From Phycomyces blakesleeanus NRRL 1555(-) (taxonomy: Eukaryota; Mucoromycota; Mucoromycetes; Mucorales; Phycomycetaceae): DNA of 64,000 bases. The position numbers and the translations under genes are program-made. Where the stretch lies: positions 434,001-498,000 of the forward strand of contig NW_017265154.1 in the NCBI RefSeq assembly GCF_001638985.1, written 5' to 3'. The stretch's first letter is position 1, and every line of letters begins with the position of its first letter. This document shows, one piece after another, positions 1 to 12,053 of the stretch. The notes under the pieces are model-generated. The model had not been told where the DNA came from. It saw only the letters and a program-made list of their open reading frames with translations, and searched no databases.

Positions 1-1
1 A

Positions 2-1844
2 ATGGGAAAAACAAAGAAAAATACTCAAAGATCTGAAAGATCTCCTGAGGCACCCAGCAGAACAAACTCTGTAGTTGCCAATGACAAGAAGAAAGTACAA
101 CCACGAGAGAATGCTGAAAAGGAACCAGTTCTTTTGGCAGCCGAGAAATCTTCCACCAAATGGCGCAACATGGCCATCAGAACCTCAACAACCCTCTTGA
201 TGATCAGTGCCTTTTTCTTTACTCTGGCATCTGGTTACATTTGGTCAATTGCGGCAGTTATGATCATCACTGTTCTTGTCTACCGTGAAGTCATTCAGCT
301 TGCATATGTACCAGCCAAGAGCAAAAACCTGAGATGGTTCAAGACGATGAGCTGGTATTGTTAATATTTTAAGATTTCTATTGTTAATAGATTAAGATAA
401 ATATATATATATATAATTTCAACAGGCTCATGTATGTATTTGTGTAAAATTTTAGGTACTTTTTAATTACAACCGAGTATTTCCTTTATGGCGAATCTAT
501 CATCTATTACTTCAAGGAAATCGTCATGGTTGACGCGTTCTTGTTACCATTTGCTACTCACCATCGATTCATCAGTTTTATGCTCTATGTTCTTGGTAAG
601 CTCTAATATATACATAAAAAGATTCGGAATAGTGTGGATATTGAGATGATGTCATGTCATGCTATGTCAGGTTTCGTTTTTTTTGTCACCAACTTGAAGA
701 AGGGAGAATACAAGGCACAGATGGCACAATTTGGATGGACTCATATGTCTCTGTTCTTGATTGTCGTCCAGAGTCATTTTATTGTGGATAACATCTTGGA
801 AGGGTTGATTTGGTAAGTGGTACACAGGTCGGTTTATCCACAGCCTAATAACATGATCATTAGGTTTGTCATGCCTGCGTCTCTAGTGGTTATCAATGAT
901 ATCTTTGCCTATGTGTGTGGATTCTTCTGGGGAAAGACTCCTCTTATCCAAATCAGTCCCAAAAAAACAGTCGAAGGCTTTGTGGGTGCTCTCTTGTGTA
1001 CTCTTGTGCTTGGATTCTTTGTAAGAATTAGACATCATGTGAAAAGCAGAGGGTTTATGCTTATGAGAATTTTGTCTTTCTTTTTCTTTTTTTTTGTTCT
1101 AAAAAAATATGTATAGGTGACTACCCTCTTGATGAGATTTGACTACCTCACATGTCCAGTTCAGGTAAGATCCACACAACCCTTCCCCTTGTGTTTTTTT
1201 ATTTATTTATTTATTTATTTAGGATCTTGCTGCTTCTGCATGGTCCAACGTTTCTTGTGAGCCAAAGAACCCAGTATTTACTGCTGCTCCTTGGCATCTT
1301 CCATCGATAGTTCGCTACTTGATCAAGATCACGGTTAGTAACCCAATCCAAGCATTTGACCTTGACTGACACATCTATAGACCTTCCAAGATGTAGATGA
1401 GGTATGGATTGCTCCGGTTCAGCTGCACACAATTATGATGGCCTGCTTTGCTTCTTTGATTGCTCCTGTTGGTGGATTCTTTGCCAGTGCTGTCAAACGT
1501 GCTTTCAAGATCAAGGATTTCGGAGACACTATTCCTGGCCATGGTGGTTTGACTGATCGTATGGACTGCCAGTTCTTGATGGGATTCTTTGCACACATGT
1601 ATTATCACAGCTTTATCAAGGTAAATAAGATCAGTCAAGGGTTCTTCAATGTTTACATTATATACATATTTAGATGTACAATGTATCGGTCGGAACCATC
1701 TTGGCACTGGTGATCAATAACTTGTCTCAAAGAGAGCAAGTTGAACTCTTGGCTAGACTGAATATGTACCTTGAAAATCAAGACATCATGACACACAACA
1801 TTGATGCATTCTTTCAAAAGGCTCAAAGTCTTTTGCAAGGATAA
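2..1844 (+). CDS. CDS1: Phosphatidate cytidylyltransferase (CDP-diacylglycerol synthase)
   Basis: Condenses CTP with phosphatidic acid to CDP-diacylglycerol, the precursor of phosphatidylinositol, phosphatidylserine and cardiolipin; an integral ER-membrane enzyme. Eight exons join in frame: 2-354, 456-595, 671-812, 864-1020, 1117-1164, 1223-1333, 1381-1620, 1674-1844, giving 453 aa, the usual length of eukaryotic members. The complete family signature lies in exon 7 at about residues 353-379: S-A-V-K-R, then K-D-F-G-D and [11 protein letters not shown], with the conserved basic and acidic residues intact. The N-terminal ~65 residues are polar and charged, followed by several hydrophobic segments (first at about 65-95). 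All introns are GT-AG and short. The start codon sits at the very edge of the window, so a longer N-terminus upstream cannot be excluded. Convergent with the next gene, about 260 bp between stop codons. Confidence 0.93.
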
Positions 1845-2106
1845 ACCACCCCCCTTCAAACCATGCATTCTTTCCTTTTCTTTTGAAAGAAAAAGAAAAA
1901 AGAAATGGACTCGTACTTTATTTCCTTTTGATCTATAGCAAACATAGAATACCTAATTCATTATATACTTCAAATACACTCGTGTACTACAACAAAAGCT
2001 ATTATCTTTTGTGCGTACTATGATTATTAATAATAATATTTCTCACAACACCAATCTTTGTATGCATTCATTCGCATCCTTCCTTACTTATCCACAATAT
2101 GGTCAT

Positions 2107-2765
2107 CTACAGAGTTCGTTTGCCCATCCCAATCTCGGACCACATCTTAAAATCACCCCAAAGAGACCACATAGGATAACGAAATGTAGCAGGCTTACTA
2201 ATGGATGTGCAAGAATAAAATGACATGAGTTTTGTTTTGTTTTGTGACGGAAAATAATGCTCTTTGCTTACTTACTTTTTCTCAAATACAAAATGTCCAG
2301 TCCATGCCCAGGCGTATGCTAAATATCAGCATTGATTTGTGTGTGTGTTTTTTGATTTTGGCTTAATGACTACCCCAGTTACACAGAAGAAGGGAAGAAG
2401 AGGGGAAAAAACAAGAACTATAAACTTTTTATAATATATCCTCCTATAATACCTTGTAATATTCCAGCCAAGAAATAATTTTTGTTTCTTTTTAACAGTG
2501 CAATCATAAACATGATGATTGAGATTGTAGTTCCTATAGAATACAAATGATCTACTGGTTAGATTCATTGCTCTTCTTCTTTTTCTTTTGAGATTCTAAA
2601 GAAATATATATATAAAGAGAGCAATGTACCAATCAGATGAAGTCTGCGATTAATACGATTGCAATGCTCTCCCAGATAAAAAGGATAGAATGCTTCGAAT
2701 GATTTGAATCCTCCAGCAGGCTCACTTCTTGATGAGTAATTTGGATTTGCTACTGCTCTTATCAT
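2107..2765 (-). CDS. Small DUF962 (Mpo1-like) membrane protein
   Basis: Four exons on the minus strand, complement(2107-2197, 2276-2318, 2453-2533, 2630-2765), join in phase to 116 aa. Residues from about 18 read F-K-S-F-E-A-F-Y-P-F-Y-L-G-E-H and R-R-L-H-L-I-G-T, the DUF962 N-terminal signature. Exon 3 contributes A-W-T-G-H-F-V-F-E-K and exon 4 K-P-A-T-F-R-Y-P and G-D-F-K-M-W. Two hydrophobic stretches (about 46-58 and 68-85) are probable membrane segments. The short architecture resembles the compact bacterial-type branch rather than the longer yeast Mpo1, an iron-dependent dioxygenase of phytosphingosine degradation; whether this protein has that activity is not known from sequence. Most of the gene is invisible without splicing because exon 3 is only 43 nt. 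Start is the ATG at 2765. Confidence 0.87.
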
Positions 2766-3468
2766 GATGACAATAGTAATAGAAATAGTAATAAATAAAA
2801 AGAAAGAAAGAAAGAAAGAAAGAACGAAAGAAAGAAAAAAACATCCTATTTAGAATATCACCGAGTTACATATACATCCACCCACCAACACACACACACA
2901 CATTACATTACACATTACACATATAGAAGAACATAAGATGATATTTTGTCTCTTTTTCTCTTTCTGGCTATTTTGTACATTTATTCTAAAGAAGAAGAAA
3001 AGAGGTGGTCAATTACAGTAATTGATCTCTTTACCCACAACTCAACCACAAGCTTAATAAAGTATTATAACAAGCCCTCTTCTCCGTCCCAAAAGAGGTT
3101 TTCTCATAATCTGTTTTTCCCTTTTTGGGAAAGATTTCCTCGATAATTCAGAATCTTCACGATTGTCTGAGGATTGTACGGCAGAGAGAGAAACAATCTG
3201 TTTGTGAGCCTCCTTTATTCGGCTGCTTTAACCTTTCGATGGTGGCGGTCGATTTACTTGCTTGGGTGACATTTCAATTTATATAAGAATCAAATTATTT
3301 ACATGAAAGAAAAGAGAATGAAAAAAGAATAGAGCAGAAGATAAAATAAAATAAAAAAATAAGCGTAACAAACAAACAAGTGCTTTTTTTTTTTTTTTGT
3401 TATTTCACCTTTTGTACCTTGCAAAAAAATGAAGAATAAGATAAAATAAAATAAGTAAATAACTCTAT

Positions 3469-5034
3469 TTACATAGTATGGCAATGCGATTGTCTGCGTT
3501 GCTTCCCATCAACTTCATCAGTATGGTGTGTCATTGCCCGAATATGATCTAATCGTCTTGCTGCATCATAATGGCCATTGTCTGCCGATTGCTTATACCA
3601 TTCAATTGCCTCCTCTATTGATGGAACGTCTAACCCAATACCATGCTCCATATAAAAGCCAACTGTATAGCATGCCTTTGCCAGTGTCCACCTCTTTGAA
3701 TCATTTTCCATAGCCAACGCAACAATAGTAGCCTTTCTAGCCCAGAGAAGTGCTTGTAAATCGGATTGATCCAGCAAACCTTGAGTCTCTGATCCAGTGA
3801 GATACCAAGTAGACAATCCCAGCGCGCCCTCTGCACTTCCTAACTGCGCTGCACGAGAATACCATAGTATAGATAGTCTATCATCCGGTTTAACCAGCTC
3901 GCCTGTCTCATAGCACTCGCCTAACTTGACTTGACTGGGCGCATATCCAAAAGTAGCAGCCTTTAATAGCAATTCAATTGCATATGCTGTGTCGGCCAAC
4001 ATGCTCGTCGATTCACCAAGTTCACCTGTGATTTGGATCATTGCTAATGTGTGTAGGGCATGGGGGACCTGGGCTGTGGCGTGTTTGGCAGCTCGCTGCA
4101 GCCAACAGACGGCCTCTCGCATGACAGGGGTTTGGTTGCAATAGCCTCGTAACATGATCATCCCAAGTTTGTACATACTTGCAGGATGGCACAGATGGGC
4201 AGCCTTGCGGTAGAATATAATGGCACGGGAAGTGTCCTTTCGCGTACCGAGACCCAGCTCATAGCACACTGCAGCACGATAGGTGGCTTCGGGATGGCAT
4301 TGCTTGGAAGCCTGGATGTACAGTTGAAATGCTCTGTCGTGGTTCACCTTTAGCCCTAATCCGCCCATGCCCAGAAAGTTGGCAAGAATATATTGGGCTT
4401 CACTGTCGGCACACTTTCCCATACCCTGGCCCGTTGTTGCCAGCCGTTCGAGGATCCGGAGCGCTTCCTTGAGCATCACCTCGTTAACCGTCCGGTCCTT
4501 CTTCTTGATTTTTGGTTTCTTTGGGTCTCCGGGAGCGAAAGAAGAGGACCCAGACGAGAATGATTCGAGCGATTCGTTGGTACATTTGAGTTGAAAGCTA
4601 TCTATAAATTCGTTGCACAGTTCGAGCTGAACACGCGGGTTGCCAGTGGCTCGAGCACGTTCGCATAGCTTGTAGACTTGCTCGACTGTCTGGGGAGTGG
4701 TCCGGTTGGAAGGAGACGTTACTTGTGAATGTGTATCTGAGCTAAAGCCTGCCAGTGATGTATTGAGGTCATTGATTCCTGATTGGCTTGATCCGGAAGA
4801 GTTTGACGTGAGTGAGCCTTGGGGTTCTATATCATGCGGTTCCTCCCATATCTCTGTATGTAAGTTTACTGGGCATGGAAGTGGGGAATTGATGACCTCT
4901 AGGTGATCTAGTTTCTCATTGAATGGCATTATACCGGCCGGGTGTTGCTTATCCAGTATTCCTTTTGTTATACAATGGGTTGCTAGTCCTGAGTTAAATG
5001 GATCTGGGAGACTCTCGTTCTCTGTCTGCAACAT
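3469..5034 (-). CDS. Sel1-repeat protein, chitin synthase regulator Chs4/Skt5 type
   Basis: One uninterrupted reading frame of 521 aa from the ATG at 5034. Residues 1-110 are polar and Ser/Thr-rich; residues about 170-500 carry a tandem series of Sel1 repeats (A-x-x-x-Y-x-x-A-A...G-x-x-x-A-x-x-x-L-G-x-x-Y-x-x-G) with insertions, as in fungal Skt5/Chs4, which recruits and activates chitin synthase III at sites of wall growth. The chain ends C-H-T-M, which fits a C-x-x-M prenylation box; yeast Chs4 also carries a C-terminal CaaX box, so membrane anchoring by farnesylation is plausible. An acceptor-like TTGCAG overlaps the first codons, and an open stretch at 5207-5299 could splice in phase, but it has no ATG, so I keep the simple start. 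Paralogous Sel1 proteins with other roles exist, so the substrate is inferred. Confidence 0.82.
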   Translation of the reverse strand: MLQTENESLPDPFNSGLATHCITKGILDKQHPAGIMPFNEKLDHLEVINSPLPCPVNLHTEIWEEPHDIEPQGSLTSNSSGSSQSGINDLNTSLAGFSSDTHSQVTSPSNRTTPQTVEQVYKLCERARATGNPRVQLELCNEFIDSFQLKCTNESLESFSSGSSSFAPGDPKKPKIKKKDRTVNEVMLKEALRILERLATTGQGMGKCADSEAQYILANFLGMGGLGLKVNHDRAFQLYIQASKQCHPEATYRAAVCYELGLGTRKDTSRAIIFYRKAAHLCHPASMYKLGMIMLRGYCNQTPVMREAVCWLQRAAKHATAQVPHALHTLAMIQITGELGESTSMLADTAYAIELLLKAATFGYAPSQVKLGECYETGELVKPDDRLSILWYSRAAQLGSAEGALGLSTWYLTGSETQGLLDQSDLQALLWARKATIVALAMENDSKRWTLAKACYTVGFYMEHGIGLDVPSIEEAIEWYKQSADNGHYDAARRLDHIRAMTHHTDEVDGKQRRQSHCHTM

Positions 5035-5480
5035 TGCGTGTAATTTTTTTGATTAAGATTTGCTGATCTTCAAGGTAGATGAAGATTTGGACATAAGCAA
5101 CAATAGAAATTTTTAAAAAAAAAAAACAGAAGAAGAAGAGATAAGGTGGATAGATAGAGACAGAAAATTGAATAGGTAATAGACAGAAAAGAAAGAAGGT
5201 TAATACGTATTGTTTCGGAAGATCGTCCTTAACACACCCGAGGGGCGAAATAAGCAATAGTCTTCGTTTGTTTGTTATCTCCTCGGGTCGTGAAGCCAAC
5301 TGTATTGTGCCGTTAGTTACCCGAATCGATATACTTTTATCACTGTAAAGGGTTTTGTAGGCACTTTATTTTATTTTTTTGTGTTTTGTGTTTTGTGTTT
5401 TGTGTTTTTGTTTGCTTTATTTTATGTTATGTTATATTTCCGGGACATATACGATCCCCCTCCCTTGAACGTACTGTTTG

Positions 5481-8400
5481 TTATTCGTCCTGCCAATCCT
5501 TTGAGATAATCTTCTTGGCCTCATTGATGTTGGTTTCATATTCCTCAATCAATTTTTGTGTTTTCTCAACCTTGGCTAACAAGGCACGGATACGGTTGTT
5601 GATTTCTCGAGGAGGTCTTCCGTAATATACATTAGACAACGAAATGATATTGTCTTCGTACTTTGCAATGTTTGTTTCGGCAATCTTCCTGAGCTGAGTG
5701 TTGTATTCAATATCCATAGACGCGGCGAACACACTATCGGCTGTCAATCGCTTGAACGCCGTGTAAAACACCGGCTTTCCAGGACGAATAGAGTAAGGGC
5801 GGCCTAAGTAAGTAATACGGTCATCATATAAATTAATAAATCATGGGCCAAGGACGTCATCTTATTCCTCCTACCATCGTGGTGAACGATTGTAATCATT
5901 TCTGCTCGCTCCATTTCTCTCAACGGATTTTCATCCCCGTTGAAGAGAGGGGTCCATTTTAGCTCATCATAATTAAGCTAAAAAAAATTCAGATTTTGTA
6001 ATGTAATTTAAATGTAATGTAAGCATCAAGATAGTCAAGCTTCAGGATATTTTTTTACATACACTTGTTTGGTCTGATAAACCTTTTACAATGGCCCAGA
6101 ACTGAGATGGAGTCCATTCTGCACGGCTGTCTGCAGATTGTGCTACGTCTCCAAGACCATACTTGAGAATCTCGATTATGTTTCTACTAACAATCTCGTT
6201 AAACGCAACTATATGTAATCATTTTTTAAAGAAATGAACAAGTAATTAGTACTAAATTTTTGACATTTATATCATGCTCTTCTTTACCTTCTGGTTCCAT
6301 GTGGGCCTTAATCTTGGCTGTCAACAGCTCTAATTCAGTCAAGCGTCCTCCTAGTGCATCAACAATGCCAGACAGTTTCTCATCAACCTCATCGGTGCCT
6401 ACAGTCCAATAAAGAAAAGAAATTACTAAGTCATATGCTTTGTAGTTTGTATAAAAAAATCAAACTAACCAAGCTGTTTGGTAACGAACATGAGTGCCAT
6501 CTCTGTAGGTGCGTCTGCAAGAATGATCGTGGAGAAACTCTTTCCAGGCAAAGCTACAATCATAGAGATTTATACATACATAAATATTAAGTTTCGTGAC
6601 AATCCAAAGAAACCCTCTTTCTCTCTTCTTTCTCTTTTGTATCACTTACCCCTGCTCAATAGTCTACTGGCTCCAGGATTTGCAGTGATAAATATTACAT
6701 GAGCAATTTCGTTTTCAATTAGAATAGACGACCAGTTAGCCAATTCTTCCCAGAGACTGGCGTTCTTTGCGGTTTCGCGGTACATAAAGTTGTCGATGAC
6801 AACAACAGGAATGTCCTCCTTGTTGTAGCTATTTTCCTTGTTGGAATGAAGGTTGGCCTTTTCTTCAAGAGTGTGAATCTTTTCCTTGGCATCAGAACTG
6901 TTTATAAATTCCAACAATCGATCAAAGATACTCTTGCTTCCCGAAGGATTCTCCTTTCGATCTTTTTCAGACTTTTGTTTCGGCGCAATCTCTCTCAATG
7001 AGATAGCCAAGGTCTCAAGGATATCTTGGATCTGTGAGTCAGGAGATGATGAGAGACCTGCCTTTTGGCCGGTGGTTGCTGTCACGAGTGTTTCTATCAG
7101 ACCACTCATGGAGGACATCCATGTGAAGAGTGGGAAATAGCCAACTTCTTTAGCAAGCATCTTGGTGAGCTCAGACTTGTTGCGTGCATTTGATAACTCT
7201 TCGCAGTCGATCAGAATCTTGTTACTAAAAGGGTTTTTACAAAACAGAAAATAGGAAGAAAGGTTGTAATTTTAGCTGATATATCAATCAATGTATATGT
7301 GTGCCTGTGTGTCTGTGTGTCTGTATGGTTTCTTTCTTTCTTTTGGTCTACCTCCTTTACTCTTATCTATTAACCTACCGTCGACCTTCCATTGCGGTCA
7401 TCACTAATGCTGATTTTCCACTACCCTTTGGACCCGAAACGATTCCAAACGTTTCTATAGGTTGATTTGAGTAAGATATCTTTCTGGTTCTTTTTTTTTT
7501 CTTTTTACTTACCAGGCTTCTCTTGCACCCAGGATTTGAGCCTCTCGATCTGTTCTGAATCTTCTGTCCAGACGGACTGGCGATTAGCAGGTTCACGCTC
7601 GGTTGGCATCAATCGTGCCCATGTCTCACTACGCAACCAACGATAGAAAGCATATTCATCCAAGTTGAATCTGTGTGTGACCTTTGAGGTGATGAAGAAG
7701 ACTCTAATCGGATCAAAAATGGCGTATGTAACTGCGGCCACAAGAGCAGCGATGATGGGAATACTTATACGAGGATGACCAACAATCCAGTCCTTTACAA
7801 CGTTGGTGTTCTGTTGATGTTGTGATTATTATTATTATTATATAAGGTTAATGATTGAGATAAATTTGAATTATTATTATGTATATGTATGTATGTATGC
7901 ATATATATATATCTTTGCCGTACCAGTTGTTGTTCATACAACACGTTAAGGCGTGTACCTTCGACCACATGGCCGTGTAGACAGTTTCTTGCACTGGTAG
8001 CCGATCGTACTTTTGTAAAGTTTACGATTGCATATCGTACTGGGTCTTTTGATGTGATTGGGTTTGGATACATGGATATATCATGTATGCGTCCATAGGT
8101 TCGCATTTGCTTGTAAAGCTTTTCAATCTCCACCGGGCTTCCTTGAAATTCCACCCGCAAGCGCTGAGTTGGATAGCGTGCCACCAAGTCTTCCAAAAAC
8201 GGTTGACCTTTGACATAGAAGGCCCGCATGGGCTGGAAGTTGAAGGCAGCCAAAGTGCTGTGATTCTCAATGTAGCTAAAGACTTTTGAAGTGATTTCTT
8301 TTCCGGCCTCCTTTTTTTCAGATGGAGTGCTTGTGAATGTGAATTTTACCAGAGCTCCTCCATCCTTTTTTCTATTCGAATGTTATTGCTGTTATTCTAT

Positions 8401-8992
8401 TGTATTTTACATATATATTTGGTTTTAACCCCAAACTAGATTTGTAGTGTAGATTATGGTTGTGTAACGTACTTACCTAGGAATTACATCAGCAATCTTG
8501 AAGTTATGAGGCATGCCTTCAGTGGGTATAGATTTATGTGCTTTTGCTTCAAGAGAATGGCGAGTAGACCGGAATAGTAGTTGGCGAATATCAAGTTTAT
8601 TCAACCGAAGGGGGAATACGTTGTCCAGGTAAAGCATGGCTGACTGAAGTTGAGCTACTTCTGTAGTCAGTCCCTGTACCTTGATTTAAAGTAAACATTA
8701 AATCACAGGTTATTAAAATAAAATAAAATAAAATAAAATAAAGCAACAATAATGTCAATCCGTGTATAAGTATATAAATTTTACTTTATTTATTTTTTAT
8801 CTATTGACTCACCGGGAAAGAGCCGGGTTCCTTAATTTCCTCGAACAGGTTACGTGAAGTCCGGAATCCCCGGGTTGAATGAGGTTGCCTCAGCACAGAA
8901 CGAGTACGAGAAATCAATATAGTTTGATGGCGGAATGAGCCAGCCAGGGTATTGCATTGCGCCCATTCGGAAGTGACAATGCGCGCTAACAT
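5481..8992 (-). CDS. YME2: Mitochondrial escape protein 2 (RRM + RNA12 P-loop domain)
   Basis: Inner mitochondrial membrane protein of the YME2/RNA12 family, linked in yeast to mitochondrial DNA escape and nucleoid maintenance. Eleven exons: complement(5481-5803, 5875-5977, 6063-6208, 6288-6398, 6470-6553, 6650-7224, 7379-7454, 7513-7810, 7924-8371, 8477-8679, 8813-8992), all phases consistent, 848 aa, matching the ~850 aa yeast protein. The first ~55 residues are Arg/Ser-rich and contain few acids, consistent with a presequence. An RRM-like domain spans about 165-275, a transmembrane segment about 292-310, and a Walker A G-P-K-G-S-G-K-S at 384-391 begins the RNA12 domain. A hydrophobic strand ending V-V-V-I-D-N in exon 6 is a likely Walker B. 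The C-terminus (last ~60 residues) is a charged coiled coil. A degenerate partial copy of its 5' end lies 2 kb away. Confidence 0.93.
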
Positions 8993-9000
8993 TGGGGGAT

Positions 9001-10854
9001 AAAGAAGAATGCTAGTTTATGCAAACTTTGGAATAAATGACCAAAAAAAGAAAAAAAGCAAAAAAAAAAACTAAATGTATAGAGATATAAAAAAAAAATT
9101 AATAATAAAAAGGTATGTGACGGTGCTCAAGAGATGAATATGAAAGTAAATCAGAAAATACTTCCCGTATTCAAGTCATAAAGGAGTTCTCTCTCTCTAT
9201 ACTGGAAATCAAAAAAAAAATCATGGCGCAGTCTTTAAATAATTTGTTTATTAATTTGACCAATAAAATATTCAAAATTACATCCCCATTCAATACAATG
9301 GAATTGTTTGCTTTATTTAATACAAATAACAAAGAAAAAATCTAGAGAAAATTATTTGGTTGGGTTCAAAGGGTGATTATTAGGTGTTATATTACTGGAA
9401 TATGCACACGCACACACGCACACACGCACACACGCACACACGCACACATGAATAGGTTCTCTTACGAACAGGTATGCTATGCACACTTACATAACCCAAA
9501 ATAATAATAATCAAAAAGGGGATGGGATAAGGTCGGTCTCAGTGTAAAAGGCCAAAAGACCTCAAGTATTAATTGGATTCTCTGATAGGATCAAATTCAA
9601 TCATACTAAATGAAGCCCCGGGAAATAAGTGCAGACTCTTTGCCACTGATGGTTTCTTGGCTTTCACATTATAATTAATAGTATTATGATACATTTTATT
9701 GTCGCTGTACTTCATTAATATAAATATATTGTATCTCTTGCTAAACGTATTTAAAGATGTGATTGTTTACTAAATGGTACTATTAGGTAACAGAAAGATG
9801 ACTGGTTGCTGTTCTTATCTCTTTATTTCTTCTTACAAGGACAAGTAAATGATATGCATTGATTTCACAGTTACCTTTTTCTCCATTCTTTATCCTTTCT
9901 TGGTTTTATAATGCAGTCACAGCACAAAAGAAGCCCATCAGAATGATGTTGATAAAAATAAAAGAAAAGAATTGATAGATACCTCAAAATGATTAAATAA
10001 AGTGACCAATTGACCACTTTTAATAATAACCACGAATTGGTATTAGCTAACTTGTGTATCAAAGTTAGTAAGACCACTGTAGTTTGTTATGTGAATATTC
10101 TCAGGTTCATTTCTGTCCTTTATGCCCACGATACCAAGTTGTCTAAAAACAAATAGACTAACTTGAGCCAAAATAAACGGGTCAACTAAGAAGGAAGATG
10201 TTCTAATAAAACTATGTCATCAGGTCTGTGAGGTCTTGGTTTTTTTTGTCTGGAAGGTAATGACGCAGCCAAGCGGGTGTTTAGAAAAGATATAAAGAGA
10301 GACATGCTGTATATACAGTAAAGTGGTGACGGCGTCATGACCTTGGAAGGAGAGGTGCCTTTTGGGAGTAGAATATTCGGTCTACTGAATACTGTTGATA
10401 CCACAACAGAAAATTAGAATGGGATATATCGATCTTTTGGCCATTTTCTTTTATGTTTTTGGTTCACAAACCTTAAGAAGATTGAAGGGGAGGCATTTTT
10501 TTTTTACCCTTTGGGATGATTGAATTACTTGTCATACAGGTAGATATGTTTGATGGTAAAAAAGGATACTCTATAAGGACAAGGGCTTTGAAAAAAGTAA
10601 CCTGCCCAAGGGTTATGGCTTGAACTCAATTGAACTCATTTGTTGCACCTTTGATATGCTTGTGGATAGGAAAAGAGCCTCTATTCACAATCTGGGTAAT
10701 TTGAAGTTGGCCTTACGACAAGAACGGAAAAGGTTGGGTACAAAGTATGCAGGTCATTTAGTTAGAAGTGTGTCAAGAAGATCCCGGATAACTATAGATT
10801 CCAAGGGCGATCCAACGCAGTATTAGGCCTATAAGTTTTCTTCCACAAAATATG
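9001..10854. other. Intergenic, no confident gene
   Basis: The upstream 250 bp of YME2 is A-rich and presumably holds its promoter. Beyond it I find no coding signal that survives splicing. Short open stretches at 10160-10400 and 10620-10826 have moderately coding-like composition but carry stops and no recognised domain; they look like decayed sequence. Their proximity to the degenerate YME2 copy suggests the interval is a mosaic of old insertions or duplications. Confidence 0.5.
9405..9448. repeat. (CACACACG)n microsatellite
   Basis: About five perfect tandem copies of an 8-bp unit, read directly from the sequence. Confidence 0.9.
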
Positions 10855-11215
10855 GTTTTTTTTTTCAGATAAAGTATATTTATTAGAGAATCAATAATTT
10901 GATGTAGAAACGGTAAATCAGCCATGTTGATATTACGAGATGTGCCTTTTGATTTAATTGAGGGACAAGCACGTATTTCAATTTAAAATAGGAGAGGGTT
11001 AATAACGTTACATAGACAAAGCATGGCCGACTGAGATTGAGCTGCTTCTGTGGGAGGTTCCCACGTACCTTGATTTAATGCAAGCTTAAATTACAGGTTA
11101 TTAAGTAAATAATGATAATGACAAATGTATGGTCTATTTATTTATTAATTTATTTTCCTTTGTTTATTGATTTATATTTTAATTCACCGGGTAAGAACCG
11201 GGACTCATTTATTTA
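10855..11215 (-). pseudogene. Degenerate duplicate of the YME2 5' region (exon 2, intron 1, start of exon 1)
   Basis: This stretch aligns by eye, in the same orientation, with 8480-8830 of YME2. Shared anchors in the same order are an ATCAGC...GGCATGCC-like block (10919-10952 against 8490-8516), AAAGCATGGC followed by GACTGA-GTTGAGCT (11018-11043 against 8631-8655), TACCTTGATTTAA (11066-11078 against 8677-8689), ACAGGTTATTAA, and CACCGGG-AAG-A-CCGGG (11184-11201 against 8810-8827). The copy keeps intron 1 with its splice junctions, so it arose by DNA duplication and not by retrotransposition. An internal deletion of roughly 45 bp and many substitutions break the frame. I see no continuation of the later YME2 exons to the left. 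Confidence 0.72.
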
Positions 11216-12053
11216 ATACAAGTATCCAAAGAGAGAGAGATACTATAGCATGTAAGGTATATACATAAATGTGTCTGTGTGAATAAAAGATGTATTTTTT
11301 TCTGTTGGATTATCGTATTCATTTCTGAAAATATTCAAATCGCCTTGTATCTCATTACTGTACTTTACTGATCTTTATATCTGAATTCTACTTCTTTTTT
11401 ATGCTTTGTTTTGCATGGCTATCATTCTTTTTCATTGATACAGTTTGTTTACTTTATGCTTTTTAGGAAAATTTAGTTATCGATATAGACTTTTGTGAGA
11501 GAACCTTATCCTTGTGTATTGTGAAGCAAGGTACCAGGGCTTAGGACATAGTTTTTTTTTTAACAAAAAAGATGAGCCTCAAGATACGTAAAAAAAGAAA
11601 AGAAAAGAAAATTGAGTATAATTTATTACTTGTACTTTTATTCTAGAAACTGGATTGCGATATAGTCTGTAGAGTAAAGAGACCCACGATTGCATTAACA
11701 AATACCAAGGGCAAGTTGTTTTTTTATTCTGTGTAAATGTGTATATGAATTAAGCCGTTACCAAAAGTGCTCTTATCTACAACTCCTCTCAGTCATGTAT
11801 TCCTGTTAAGTTGTTGTGCACAAAGTTCGGTTCTTACTTTTTCTTTCCTTCCTTCTTTTAAGCCCCAATCTTTTTTTTAAGCCTTTTCTTTTTTTAAAAA
11901 ATAATAATAATAATAATAATTTACTTTTGAAACAAGAAAAGGTACAAATCTTTCCCGGGACCCCCTTATTAATTTTATTTTACTTGCCACAAACAATATT
12001 AACTCTCTTCTTTCTTCGACTGACTTGGTCAAATATACCCCCCAAAACACACT

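Noticed and set aside
1375..1868. Minus-strand frames opposite the CDP-DAG synthase
   Set aside because: They are shadows of conserved coding exons on the + strand.
5207..5299. Possible upstream coding exon of the Chs4-like gene
   Set aside because: It could splice in phase at 5022, but no ATG opens it and the downstream ATG at 5034 suffices.
9405..9448. Short regularly spaced repeats as a possible CRISPR-like array
   Set aside because: A plain 8-bp microsatellite without spacers in a eukaryotic genome.
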